Shown piece by piece: positions 16,951-25,489 of a stretch of 64,000 bases of DNA. A program made the translations under genes and the position numbers. The DNA is from Bacteroides sp. (lineage in GTDB: Bacteria; Bacteroidota; Bacteroidia; Bacteroidales; Bacteroidaceae): positions 1 through 64,000 of the forward strand of contig JAGATY010000013.1 in assembly GCA_017621035.1 (NCBI GenBank). The letters run 5' to 3'. The notes beneath the pieces are model-generated. The model was given only the letters and a program-made list of their open reading frames with translations, was not told the DNA's origin and did no database searches. Numbering within the stretch: position 1 is the first letter of the stretch; each line of letters opens with the position of its first letter.

Positions 16951-16992
16951 AATGATTGATGCACGGTGGTTTCATCTCCTGCATCAATCATT
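16951..16992 (+). terminator. Hairpin after argG
   Basis: AATGATTGATGCA (16951-16963) and TGCATCAATCATT (16980-16992) form a perfect 13-bp stem with a 16-base loop. Only a short T run follows, so it may stabilise or attenuate the arg transcript rather than fully end it. It lies between argG and the PspC gene. Confidence 0.5.
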
Positions 16993-17022
16993 TCCATAAA
17001 CACCTTTTTAAACTTCCAAACA

Positions 17023-17232
17023 ATGAATAAGAAACTCAGACGCTCCACAAAAGATTGTAAAATTGCCGGTGTATGCGGCGGTCTTGCCGAGTATTTTGAC
17101 ATCGATTCAACCATTGTACGCATTGTCTACCTGATTGCCTCCCTCTGTTCTGCTGCTTTCCCCGGATTGCTGATATACCTGATTCTCATGCTGGTCATGC
17201 CTAAGGATAACAACGTCATCGAAATCAAGTAA
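17023..17232 (+). CDS. Small PspC-domain membrane protein
   Basis: The 69-residue protein has a PspC motif (LRRSTKDCKIAGVCGGLAEYFD) and a hydrophobic segment (IVYLIASLCSAAFPGLLIYL). I chose the ATG at 17023; an upstream in-frame ATG at 16966 would read through the argG hairpin and add 19 residues without family match. PspC proteins sense or buffer inner-membrane stress. Its place between argG and argC is odd for a stress protein and suggests it was captured into the operon. Confidence 0.88.
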   Translation: MNKKLRRSTKDCKIAGVCGGLAEYFDIDSTIVRIVYLIASLCSAAFPGLLIYLILMLVMPKDNNVIEIK

Positions 17233-17245
17233 GAAAGGTAGCCAT

Positions 17246-18214
17246 ATGATTAGAGTAGGTATTATAGGCGGCGCCGGTTATACCGCAGGTGAACTCATCC
17301 GTCTCTTATTGAATCACCCCGAAGCAGAAATCATTTTCATCAACAGTGGCAGTAATGCCGGCAACAAGATAACCGACGTACACGAAGGTTTGTACGGGGA
17401 GACCGACCTGGTATTCACCGACGAGCTGCCTTTGGAAGAGATTGATGTACTGTTCTTCTGTACCGCACATGGCGATACAAAGAAATTCATGGAGAGTCAC
17501 AACCTGCCGGAAGGACTGAAAGTAATAGACCTTTCCATGGATTACCGCATCAAGAGCGATGACCACGACTTCATTTATGGACTGCCCGAGTTAAACCGAC
17601 GTGCCACTTGTAAGTCACAACACGTGGCCAATCCCGGTTGCTTTGCCACTTGCATCCAACTCGGATTACTTCCCCTGGCCAAGAATCAGTTGCTGAAAGG
17701 CGACATCATAGTGAATGCCATTACAGGCAGTACCGGTGCAGGTGTAAAGCCCGGTGCCACCAGTCACTTCAGTTGGCGCAACAACAATCTGAGCGTTTAC
17801 AAGGCTTTCGAACACCAACATGTGCCCGAAATCAAACAAAGTCTGAAGCAGTTACAGCCCGACTTCGATAGCGAGATAGACTTCATCCCCTACCGTGGCG
17901 ACTTCCCACGCGGCATCTTCTGTACCATTGTCGTAAAGAGTGATAAGCCCGTTGATGAACTTACCAACATGTATAAGGAGTATTACGAGAAAGACTCCTT
18001 CACCCATGTGGTTGAAAAGAACATCGACTTGAAGCAAGTAGTGAACACAAACAAATGTTTGATTCACCTGGAGAAGCATGGCAACAAGTTACTTATCATC
18101 TCCTGCATCGACAATCTGCTTAAGGGAGCCAGTGGTCAAGCCGTTCACAACATGAACCTCTTATTCAACTTGGAAGAAACTATCGGCCTCAAGCTGAAGC
18201 CTTCCGCTTTCTAA
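17246..18214 (+). CDS. argC: N-acetyl(succinyl)-gamma-glutamyl-phosphate reductase
   Basis: The 322-residue enzyme has the nucleotide-binding N-terminus GIIGGAGYTAGEL and the catalytic cysteine in NPGCFATC near residue 132. It reduces the acyl-glutamyl phosphate to the semialdehyde with NADPH. In this organism the acyl group is likely succinyl because ArgF' at 47.6 kb appears to be the succinylornithine type. It begins 13 bp after the PspC gene and is followed by argD. The preceding step (argB) is not in the window. Confidence 0.96.
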   Translation: MIRVGIIGGAGYTAGELIRLLLNHPEAEIIFINSGSNAGNKITDVHEGLYGETDLVFTDELPLEEIDVLFFCTAHGDTKKFMESHNLPEGLKVIDLSMDYRIKSDDHDFIYGLPELNRRATCKSQHVANPGCFATCIQLGLLPLAKNQLLKGDIIVNAITGSTGAGVKPGATSHFSWRNNNLSVYKAFEHQHVPEIKQSLKQLQPDFDSEIDFIPYRGDFPRGIFCTIVVKSDKPVDELTNMYKEYYEKDSFTHVVEKNIDLKQVVNTNKCLIHLEKHGNKLLIISCIDNLLKGASGQAVHNMNLLFNLEETIGLKLKPSAF

Positions 18215-18293
18215 TTGTAATGAAGAATAACAAGAAACAACCGAATGAGTGAGTGAAAAATTCTTCATTCATCATTCATCATTCTTAATTTAT
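18215..18293. repeat. Short TTCATTCATCATT repeats before argD
   Basis: Heptamer-like TTCATTCATCATTCATCATT repeats lie immediately before the argD start. They resemble the pyrimidine repeats at 640-690. They could be a slippage-prone leader affecting argD expression; no experiment can be inferred from the sequence. Confidence 0.45.
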
Positions 18294-19418
18294 ATGATTC
18301 TTTTCGACGTATATCCTCTATTTGATATCAACATAGTCAAGGGAAAGGGATGCCACGTGTGGGACGAACAGGGCACAGAGTACCTGGACTTGTATGGCGG
18401 GCATGCCGTTATCAGCATTGGTCATGCACACCCGCATTACGTTAAAATGGTTAGCGAGCAGGTTGCCTCACTGGGTTTCTACTCCAATTCAGTAGTCAAC
18501 AAGCTGCAAGTAAAGCTAGCCGAGCGTCTGGGCAAAGCCTGCGGATATGAAGATTACCAATTTTTCCTCATCAACAGTGGCGCAGAGGCAAACGAGAATG
18601 CACTCAAATTGGCCTCCTTCCACAACGGCCGCACCCGTGTTTTAGCAGCAGAAAAAGCCTTCCACGGGCGTACTTCGCTGGCTGTAGAAGTTACCAACAA
18701 CCCTAAAATCATTGCCCCCATCAACGCAAACGGGCATGTAACCTACCTCCCCTTAAACGATTTGGAGGCCTGGAAGCGTGAGATTGAGAAGGGTGATGTC
18801 TGTGCTGTCATCATCGAATGCATTCAAGGTGTGGGTGGCATACGCATGGCAACTGCAGAGTTCTTACAGGGCTTGCGTGAAGCATGCGACCGCACTGACA
18901 CCGTCTTGATATGTGACGAGATTCAGTGTGGTTACGGCCGAAGCGGAAAGTTCTTTGCGCATCAGCACCTCGGCGTGAAGCCCGACATGATTACCGTAGC
19001 CAAAGGCATCGGCAACGGCTTCCCGATGGGTGGTGTACTGATTGCGCCCAAGTTCAAGCCTGTTTACGGACAGCTTGGCACTACTTTCGGAGGCAATCAC
19101 TTGGCTTGCGCGGCTGCCCTGGCTGTGCTTGACGTCATCGAGGAGGAGAAGTTGGTGGAGAACGCAGCCCGTATGGGAAGCTTCCTGCTTAACGAACTCA
19201 AGAAGATGCCGCAAATCAAAGAGGTGCGTGGCGAAGGCTTGATGATTGGCATGGAGTTTGAACAGCCCATCAAGGAGATACGCACCCGACTGCTGAAGGA
19301 GCAACACGTCTTTACCGGCGTAAGCGGAACCAACGTCATCCGACTGCTTCCGCCTCTCTGCCTCAGCATGGAAGAGGCCAAGGAGTTCCTTGTCCGCTTC
19401 CGCAACCTATTGGCTTAA
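18294..19418 (+). CDS. argD: Acetyl(succinyl)ornithine aminotransferase
   Basis: The 374-residue class III aminotransferase has the PLP lysine in VAKGIGNGFPMGG, and GGNHLACAAALAVLD further on. I chose the ATG at 18294 (MILFDVYPLFDI); an earlier in-frame ATG at 18249 would translate the simple-repeat leader into a nonsense 15-residue extension. It converts the acyl-glutamate semialdehyde to acyl-ornithine, the substrate of ArgF'. It is the last arginine gene of this cluster, followed by a GCATATCCCCG hairpin. Confidence 0.95.
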   Translation: MILFDVYPLFDINIVKGKGCHVWDEQGTEYLDLYGGHAVISIGHAHPHYVKMVSEQVASLGFYSNSVVNKLQVKLAERLGKACGYEDYQFFLINSGAEANENALKLASFHNGRTRVLAAEKAFHGRTSLAVEVTNNPKIIAPINANGHVTYLPLNDLEAWKREIEKGDVCAVIIECIQGVGGIRMATAEFLQGLREACDRTDTVLICDEIQCGYGRSGKFFAHQHLGVKPDMITVAKGIGNGFPMGGVLIAPKFKPVYGQLGTTFGGNHLACAAALAVLDVIEEEKLVENAARMGSFLLNELKKMPQIKEVRGEGLMIGMEFEQPIKEIRTRLLKEQHVFTGVSGTNVIRLLPPLCLSMEEAKEFLVRFRNLLA

Positions 19419-19475
19419 ACGCGAGTGCCGACACCGTGCGGTACCGCCCGTTATACAGATTGACAATCAGCAACT

Positions 19476-19513
19476 GCATATCCCCGCCGACTCGATTGAC
19501 GGGGATATGCTTT
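19476..19513 (+). terminator. Hairpin after argD
   Basis: GCATATCCCCG (19476-19486) pairs with CGGGGATATGC (19500-19510) around a 13-base loop, followed by TTT. It is the likely 3' end of the arginine operon and separates it from the deformylase gene. Confidence 0.6.
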
Positions 19514-19573
19514 ATCAGTCAACGTCCGCAAGGCAACACCTGCAATAGTTCAAACTCACAATCAATAATCCTC

Positions 19574-20212
19574 ATGAAAAAGAAACAAATCCTCCTCGCC
19601 CTGCTCACACTCATCGTGCCGGGCCTCCTATTGACCGCCTGCCAAAGCAAGCAAGCAGAGAAACCGTCCGCCACTTGGACCGCTGAAGAAGAAGCCTTGG
19701 TGCACTCCTACAACGATTCCATCATGCGCCTCTGGCTGGTAGAGAGTGCTTCCGACTCACTCTTCCTCCGCCAAGCCTGCACACCGCTTACGCGAGAAGA
19801 TGTGGCCGACACCCTGTTCCAACAACTCAAACACCAGATGTTACTCACAGTTACCAATCCCGAGAATGAGGGAGTAGGCATTGCCGCTCCACAAGTAGGA
19901 ATCGGTCGGCGACTGGTTGCTGTGCAGCGACTGGACAAAGCCGGGGAACCTTTTGAGTTCTATATCAATCCCCGCTTCACATACCTTTCGCCCGACAAGC
20001 AGACAGGTTGGGAAGGCTGTCTCTCCATACCCGGCCGACGCGGAAAGGTGCAACGCAGCACCCACGTCGTGCTTCAGTACAACGACGAAACCACGTTTGA
20101 GCTGTGCACCGACACTGTCCGCGGCTTCACCGCCATTATCTTCCAGCACGAGCTGGACCACTTGGACGGAACGCTCTACACCGACCGCGCAGACACCGTT
20201 CTTATCCGCTAA
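19574..20212 (+). CDS. Lipoprotein with a peptide deformylase domain
   Basis: The 212-residue protein has three intact deformylase motifs: GVGIAAPQ (100-107), EGCLS (147-151, metal ligand C149) and QHELDH (191-196, H192, E193, H196). Its N-terminus MKKKQILLALLTLIVPGLLL followed by TAC is a clear lipoprotein signal with the lipid cysteine at C23. Deformylases normally act in the cytoplasm on nascent chains, so an exported, membrane-anchored copy is unexpected. It may deformylate secreted fMet peptides or act on another substrate. I chose ATG 19574 because the longer in-frame start at 19436 would destroy the signal peptide and read through the argD hairpin. Confidence 0.92.
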   Translation: MKKKQILLALLTLIVPGLLLTACQSKQAEKPSATWTAEEEALVHSYNDSIMRLWLVESASDSLFLRQACTPLTREDVADTLFQQLKHQMLLTVTNPENEGVGIAAPQVGIGRRLVAVQRLDKAGEPFEFYINPRFTYLSPDKQTGWEGCLSIPGRRGKVQRSTHVVLQYNDETTFELCTDTVRGFTAIIFQHELDHLDGTLYTDRADTVLIR

Positions 20213-20301
20213 AGCAGACGCACACACACGGGCCATCCTCCGGTAAGCAACTTCCCAACCGGCACATGCACTCTGCCCGTGCTCCGCATACGTACCGATA
20301 T

Positions 20302-20369
20302 TGCACAAGATGCCAACTTGTGCTGCACAAGATGCCATCTTGTGTAGCATAAGATGCCATCTTGTGCAT
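20302..20369. repeat. 22-bp tandem array B (3 units)
   Basis: Units start at 20303, 20325 and 20347, each reading GCACAAGATGCCATCTTGTG with one or two changes. Every unit is itself a palindrome, so the region can form three consecutive hairpins or cross-pair. A TTTTCTTTT run follows, so the last hairpin could also end transcription from the deformylase gene. It fills the gap between the deformylase gene and proC. Confidence 0.88.
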
Positions 20370-20563
20370 CTTTTCTTTTAATGCGGAGGGTGACGGGAAT
20401 CAGTGTGCCAACTCTCGGCAATAAGTCCGGAGGGCGGCTCGTCGGTGTGAGGAGAGTGTTCTTTACGTATGCGGCAGCCCCTCTGTTCCAAACTTCTTCA
20501 CCCGTTTTGCCTATAAAAGGCAGTTTTTCAGCATTTAGTAAGCCATATTCCGGCACAAATCGT

Positions 20564-20571
20564 TACCTTTG
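20564..20571 (+). promoter_or_regulatory. Putative -7 element of proC
   Basis: TACCTTTG lies 33 bp before the proC ATG and matches the -7 consensus exactly. No clear TTTG was found at the expected -33 position. The gap 20213-20604 otherwise holds only array B. Confidence 0.5.
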
Positions 20572-20604
20572 CTTGCAAGAATCGTTTTTTTAAGATAAAA
20601 AGAT

Positions 20605-21381
20605 ATGAAAATAGCCATTATTGGAGCCGGCAACATGGGAGGAGCCATTGCCCGGGGACTTTGCAAGGGAAGCGTCGTGAAACCGGAAGATATCACCGTG
20701 AGCAACCCTAGTTCGGGAAAACTGGATGCTTTGAAGGCAGAGTTTCCTACGCTAAATGTCACCCACAGCAACACCGAGGCCGCCGCCGGAGCAGACATAG
20801 TCATGCTGGCCGTGAAACCTTGGCTGGTGGAGAAAGTCATCCTAGAGATACGACCGACAGAGCAACAAACACTGGTCTCCATAGCTGCAGGCGTCACCAC
20901 CCGCGAACTGGAAATCTACAGCGATAACCCGCAACAGCCCTGCTTCCGCGTGATACCCAACACAGCCATCAGCTTGCAACAGAGCACCACACTGCTTGCC
21001 TGCAACGCTTGGGCAGCCGACAAGCAAGAAACACTCCTCCAACTCTTCCGCGAGATGGGAGAAGTTTTCCTGCTTCCCGAAGCCAAAATGGCGGCAGCCA
21101 CGGCTATGACATCGTGCGGCATCGCCTATGCTTTGAAGTACATTCAAGCTGTGATGCAGGCAGGCATCGAGCTAGGAATCTATCCGCAGGATGGCATGAA
21201 GATGGTGGCTCAATCCATGAAAGGAGCAGCCGAACTGATATTGAAGAACGAAACTCACCCTTCTGTGGAGATTGACAAAGTATGTACTCCCGGCGGGCTT
21301 ACCATAAAAGGCATCAACGCTCTGGAAGAGCAAGGCTTCACCACCGCGCTGATTAAAGCCGTGAAAGCATCTTGCAGGTGA
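20605..21381 (+). CDS. proC: Pyrroline-5-carboxylate reductase
   Basis: The 258-residue protein has the N-terminal Rossmann motif GAGNMGGAIARG and the C-terminal signature TPGGLTIKGINALEEQGF. It makes proline from pyrroline-5-carboxylate with NAD(P)H. The two earlier proline enzymes, ProB and ProA, are encoded at 43.6-46 kb, so the pathway is complete in this window but split. A consensus -7 element precedes it, and a 22-bp tandem array follows its stop codon directly. Confidence 0.96.
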   Translation: MKIAIIGAGNMGGAIARGLCKGSVVKPEDITVSNPSSGKLDALKAEFPTLNVTHSNTEAAAGADIVMLAVKPWLVEKVILEIRPTEQQTLVSIAAGVTTRELEIYSDNPQQPCFRVIPNTAISLQQSTTLLACNAWAADKQETLLQLFREMGEVFLLPEAKMAAATAMTSCGIAYALKYIQAVMQAGIELGIYPQDGMKMVAQSMKGAAELILKNETHPSVEIDKVCTPGGLTIKGINALEEQGFTTALIKAVKASCR

Positions 21382-21393
21382 GGCGGTGCATAC

Positions 21394-21480
21394 TTTGAAG
21401 AAAGGTAACTCTGCCTTTGAGGAGATGTAACTCACTCTTTAAGGAGATGTAACTCAGTCCCCCTCTACGAGGGGGTGCCC
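21394..21480. repeat. 22-bp tandem array C (3 units) plus small hairpin
   Basis: Units begin at 21394, 21416 and 21438 and share TTTGAGGAGATGTAACTC. The first unit starts 13 bp after the proC stop codon. A CCCCCTC…GAGGGGG hairpin follows at about 21459-21475. The gap runs on as purine-rich sequence to the next gene at 21575. Confidence 0.85.
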
Positions 21481-21574
21481 TTTGCTGACTCTTTCCTAAA
21501 CACAAAGAAGAGAAGAAGGAGTCGGGAGAAGAATAAGAAAAAGAGAAACTATAACAACCATAAAAGAAAAAGAC

Positions 21575-22123
21575 ATGAATGACCAAATCAAACAAATTGC
21601 AGAACGGTTACGCGGCTTGCGTGACGTACTGGACTTGACCGCGGCTGACATAGCGGCTGATTGCGGCATCTCCCTGGAAGAGTACCAGCAGGCAGAGAGC
21701 GGGCAGAGCGACATCTCGGTGAGCATGTTGCAAACCATCGCTCGCAAGTATAAGATGAGTCTGGACGTGCTGATGTTTGGTGAAGAACCAAAGATGAGCA
21801 GCTACTTTCTTACGCGCGCCGGCAAAGGTGTAAGCGTGGAGCGCACCAAAGCTTATAAGTATGAGTCACTCGCTTCCGGCTTCCGCGACCGTAAGGCAGA
21901 CCCGTTCATTGTAACCGTGGAGCCTACCGATGCACCCATGCACCTCAACAGCCATGCCGGACAAGAGTTCAATCTCGTAGTGGAAGGCCGCCTCTTACTC
22001 AGTATCAATGGTAAGGAGTTGATACTGAACACGGGAGACAGCATCTACTTTGACTCCACACAACCGCACGGCATGAAGGCGCTGGATGAGAAACCCGTGA
22101 GATTCCTTGCTATCATTTTATAA
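21575..22123 (+). CDS. XRE family regulator with C-terminal cupin domain
   Basis: The 182-residue protein has a helix-turn-helix domain at about residues 8-65 (ERLRGLRDVLDLTAADIAAD, SLEEYQQAESGQ) and a cupin_2 domain at about 110-180 (HAGQEFNLVVEGRLLL, GDSIYFDSTQPHGM). Such regulators bind a small molecule in the cupin barrel and control a neighbouring metabolic gene. The acyl-CoA synthetase gene starts 33 bp downstream on the same strand, so it is the likely target or partner. The ligand is unknown. Confidence 0.94.
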   Translation: MNDQIKQIAERLRGLRDVLDLTAADIAADCGISLEEYQQAESGQSDISVSMLQTIARKYKMSLDVLMFGEEPKMSSYFLTRAGKGVSVERTKAYKYESLASGFRDRKADPFIVTVEPTDAPMHLNSHAGQEFNLVVEGRLLLSINGKELILNTGDSIYFDSTQPHGMKALDEKPVRFLAIIL

Positions 22124-22156
22124 CCGACAGTCGGACTTAAATCACTATCCAAACAC

Positions 22157-23812
22157 ATGTTAGAAAGATTTGTTCCTAAGACACAATTTACCTCACAAGA
22201 GGATTTTATAAAGACATTACAGATAAACGTACCCGAGAACTTCAACTTTGGGTACGACGTAGTAGATGCCTGGGCCGCAGAACAGCCGGACAAGAAGGCC
22301 ATTCTCTGGACTAACGACCAGGGCGCATCGCACCAATACACCTATGCCGAACTGAAGGAGAAGACAGACCGTACGGCCTCTTACTTCCAAAGTCTGGGTA
22401 TTGGCAAGGGCGACATGGTGATGCTGATACTGAAACGCCGCATCGAGTTCTGGTTCTCAACCATTGCTCTGCACAAGCTTGGTGCTGTGGTGATTCCTGC
22501 CACTCACTTGCTTACCAAGAAAGATATTGTCTACCGTTGCAACGCAGCTACCATCAAGATGATTGTATGCGCAGGCGAAGAGGTGATTACTAAGCACATC
22601 ATCGACGCCCTCCCTGACAGTCCGTCACTGGAGAAGCTGGTCAGCATAGGGCCGGACGTTCCCGAAGGCTTTGAAGACTTCCAACAAGGCATAGCTCAAG
22701 CAGTGCCCTTTGAAAGACCGGCAGTCGTGAATAGCAATTCAGACATTTCGCTCATGTACTTCACTAGCGGAACTACCGGCGAGCCGAAGATGGTGGCTCA
22801 CGATTTCACCTACCCGTTGGGACACATTGTTACAGCCAGCTTCTGGCACAATCTGCACGAGAACAGTCTGCACCTCACCATTGCCGACACCGGCTGGGGA
22901 AAGGCTGTGTGGGGCAAGCTGTACGGGCAAATGATTGCCGGTGCCAACATCTTCGTCTATGACCATGAGAAGTTTACGCCGGCCGACATCTTACAGAAGA
23001 TTCAAGATTGCAAGATAACCTCTCTGTGTGCCCCGCCCACCATTTACCGCTTCTTGATTAAAGAAGATATTACTAAGTATGACCTGTCCTCTCTTGAATA
23101 CTGTACTACAGCGGGTGAGGCTCTGAACCACTCTGTGTATGAGACCTTCAAGAACATCACCGGCATCCGTCTGATGGAGGGCTTCGGCCAGACAGAAACC
23201 ACGCTTACGCTGGGCACCTTCCCCTGGATGGAGCCAAAGCCGGGCAGTATGGGCGTACCCAATCCGCAGTATGACATCGACTTGCTCACACCCGACGGAC
23301 GCTCTGCAGAAGATGGCGAGCAGGGACAGATTGTTATTCGCACCGACAAGTGCAAGCCGCTTGGCCTCTTCACAGAGTATTACCGCGCCCAAGAGTTAAC
23401 CGATGATGCCTGGCATGACAACATCTACTACACCGGAGATGTGGCTTGGCGCGATGAAGATGGTTACTTTTGGTTCGTGGGGCGTGCAGACGATGTTATC
23501 AAGAGTTCGGGCTACCGCATAGGCCCCTTCGAGGTAGAGAGTGCACTGATGACTCACCCGGCCGTGGTGGAATGTGCCATTACCGGCGTGCCGGATGAGA
23601 TTCGCGGACAGGTAGTAAAGGCTACCATCGTGCTGAGCAAGGACTACAAAGCACGCGCAGGGGAAGAGTTAATCAAGGAACTTCAGAACCACGTGAAGCG
23701 AGTAACCGCACCTTATAAGTACCCGCGTGTCATCGAGTTCGTAGACGAGTTGCCCAAGACCATCAGTGGAAAGATACGTCGTGTGGAGATTCGTAAGAAT
23801 GACAGCAAATAA
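22157..23812 (+). CDS. AMP-dependent acyl-CoA synthetase
   Basis: The 551-residue adenylate-forming enzyme has the nucleotide motif YFTSGTTGEPKMV near residue 197, GFGQTET, YYTGDVAWRDEDGYFWFVGR and the C-terminal catalytic lysine in KTISGKIRR. It resembles medium-chain acyl-CoA and acetyl-CoA-type synthetases, and the acyl substrate cannot be settled from motifs. It converts a carboxylic acid to its CoA thioester using ATP. It follows a cupin regulator and lies 12 bp before an M28 peptidase gene, so the three may be one transcript. Confidence 0.95.
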   Translation: MLERFVPKTQFTSQEDFIKTLQINVPENFNFGYDVVDAWAAEQPDKKAILWTNDQGASHQYTYAELKEKTDRTASYFQSLGIGKGDMVMLILKRRIEFWFSTIALHKLGAVVIPATHLLTKKDIVYRCNAATIKMIVCAGEEVITKHIIDALPDSPSLEKLVSIGPDVPEGFEDFQQGIAQAVPFERPAVVNSNSDISLMYFTSGTTGEPKMVAHDFTYPLGHIVTASFWHNLHENSLHLTIADTGWGKAVWGKLYGQMIAGANIFVYDHEKFTPADILQKIQDCKITSLCAPPTIYRFLIKEDITKYDLSSLEYCTTAGEALNHSVYETFKNITGIRLMEGFGQTETTLTLGTFPWMEPKPGSMGVPNPQYDIDLLTPDGRSAEDGEQGQIVIRTDKCKPLGLFTEYYRAQELTDDAWHDNIYYTGDVAWRDEDGYFWFVGRADDVIKSSGYRIGPFEVESALMTHPAVVECAITGVPDEIRGQVVKATIVLSKDYKARAGEELIKELQNHVKRVTAPYKYPRVIEFVDELPKTISGKIRRVEIRKNDSK

Positions 23813-23824
23813 GAAGAAAACATC

Positions 23825-25372
23825 ATGAACCGATTACTTACATTGCTTGTGCTAAGCCTGCTAGGGCTTGGCACACTTTTTGCACAATCTTCTGCCGTAA
23901 AGAAGATTATTGAGACAGGAACCAGTGACAATCAGACCATGCGTCACCTGGACATTCTGACCAATCGCTTCGGTGGCCGTCCCGTTGGGTCAGATGCTTA
24001 CGAGAATGCTGCCGCCTGGTTGCAGCACGAGTTCAAGAAGTGGGGCATAGAGACCTACACCGAGGAGGCCGGTGAAGTATCTGTAGGATTCAACCGTGGA
24101 GCTTGGTTCGGTCGGTTGATTGGGGGTGACGAGCCAATGACTCTTCACTTTGCAACGCCCTCTTACACTGCAGGCACTCACGGTGTGGAACGCGGGCACG
24201 TACTGATTGAACCGCAAACTGAGGCTGAACTTAACCGGATGAGACATGCACTGAAAGGAGCCTGGGTACTCATTTCCGGCAGAAGCAGCGGTTGGCCGGT
24301 TGGACACTCTCACCGCAACGACTCACTCCGAGCCGCCATCAAGGCAGAGAATCTGACCATCAGCAAGCAGAACGATTCACTCAGACATGAGAACTGGACA
24401 AAGGGAACCAAGCACAAAATGATTCCTTTGCGCACATTCCCTGCCCTCTATTACGACGAAATGGTGGCAGCAGGTGTGCGTGGATTTGTACAAGCAGCAC
24501 CGGTTCCCATCACAGCCCTCTACGACCGACCGCTCTTGAATGAGATTAAGCCCACCTTTGAGGAACTGCCCACCGTGTGTGACATCAAGCTGGATGAGCA
24601 CCAATATAATAAGGTGTATCAGATGGCCAAAGAGCGTCGGGACATCTGGTTGGAGTTCGACATCCGCAACTACTTCAAGTTGGGACCGGTTAAGTACCAC
24701 AACATCATCGGTCGCATCAAAGGAAGCAAGTACCCGAACGAATACGTCATCATATCCGGACACCTGGATGCGTATGACAGTGCCAGTGGTGCAGTGGATT
24801 GCGGTACCGGCATTGGCCCACTTATGGAGGCAGCTCGTCTGCTGGCCTTATCAGGCGCCAAACCTAAACGTACGATTCTTTTCGTTGCTTTTGCTGCAGA
24901 GGAGTTTGGTTTGTTAGGCGCTCAGGCCTACGTCAAAGCACACAAGAAGGAGCTTTCAAAGATATCCAACCTCTTCAATCGGGATGGTGGTCCCACTCCT
25001 CCGGTAGGCATCAGCGTGCCTAAAGCTATGTATGACGACTTTGTGAAGATATGCGAACCTATCAAAGATATCAATCCCGACTATCCTTTTGAAGTAACCG
25101 TTGCCCAACCGCGTAAGCGTCCCACCAAGTTTGGAGGCACAGATGCCACCGTCTTTGCCGTAGAGGGAGTGCCCACTTTCGGCTTCCGCGAGCAAGACTT
25201 CAAAGGATATAATTTCGACTATCGGGAAATCTGGCATACCGAACGTGACTACTACAACAAGTTAATTCCCGAATACTTGGAGCATACATCAGTAGTCACA
25301 GCCATTGTAGCTCTGGGAGTGGCCAACCTTGACCACCAGCTTTCGCGCGAAGGAATGTTTACCGAAGAGTAA
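23825..25372 (+). CDS. M28 family zinc aminopeptidase, exported
   Basis: The 515-residue protein has a signal peptide (…LLGLGTLFAQS). A region at residues about 60-270 contains a protease-associated-like segment, and the M28 catalytic core follows: ISGHLDAYDSASGAVDCGTG (zinc His and bridging Asp), then AFAAEEFGLLGAQ (catalytic Glu pair), RDGG, and a final His in the IWHTERD block. It probably removes N-terminal residues from peptides in the periplasm. It lies directly after the acyl-CoA synthetase and ends at a strong bidirectional hairpin. Confidence 0.94.
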   Translation: MNRLLTLLVLSLLGLGTLFAQSSAVKKIIETGTSDNQTMRHLDILTNRFGGRPVGSDAYENAAAWLQHEFKKWGIETYTEEAGEVSVGFNRGAWFGRLIGGDEPMTLHFATPSYTAGTHGVERGHVLIEPQTEAELNRMRHALKGAWVLISGRSSGWPVGHSHRNDSLRAAIKAENLTISKQNDSLRHENWTKGTKHKMIPLRTFPALYYDEMVAAGVRGFVQAAPVPITALYDRPLLNEIKPTFEELPTVCDIKLDEHQYNKVYQMAKERRDIWLEFDIRNYFKLGPVKYHNIIGRIKGSKYPNEYVIISGHLDAYDSASGAVDCGTGIGPLMEAARLLALSGAKPKRTILFVAFAAEEFGLLGAQAYVKAHKKELSKISNLFNRDGGPTPPVGISVPKAMYDDFVKICEPIKDINPDYPFEVTVAQPRKRPTKFGGTDATVFAVEGVPTFGFREQDFKGYNFDYREIWHTERDYYNKLIPEYLEHTSVVTAIVALGVANLDHQLSREGMFTEE

Positions 25373-25417
25373 CTTGCACGTGCACACAGCAGTTTCCATC
25401 CGGTAACTACATACAAC

Positions 25418-25467
25418 AAAGTCTCTTGTTTGACTTCCCCTTTGAAGAACAAACAAGAGACTTTACT
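25418..25467. terminator. Bidirectional terminator between M28 and GH20 genes
   Basis: AAAGTCTCTTGTTTG (25418-25432) and CAAACAAGAGACTTT (25450-25464) form a perfect 15-bp stem between convergent genes. The A/T-rich stem base gives T runs on both strands. Confidence 0.8.
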
Positions 25468-25489
25468 TATGTTATATGCCTACTTCTGA

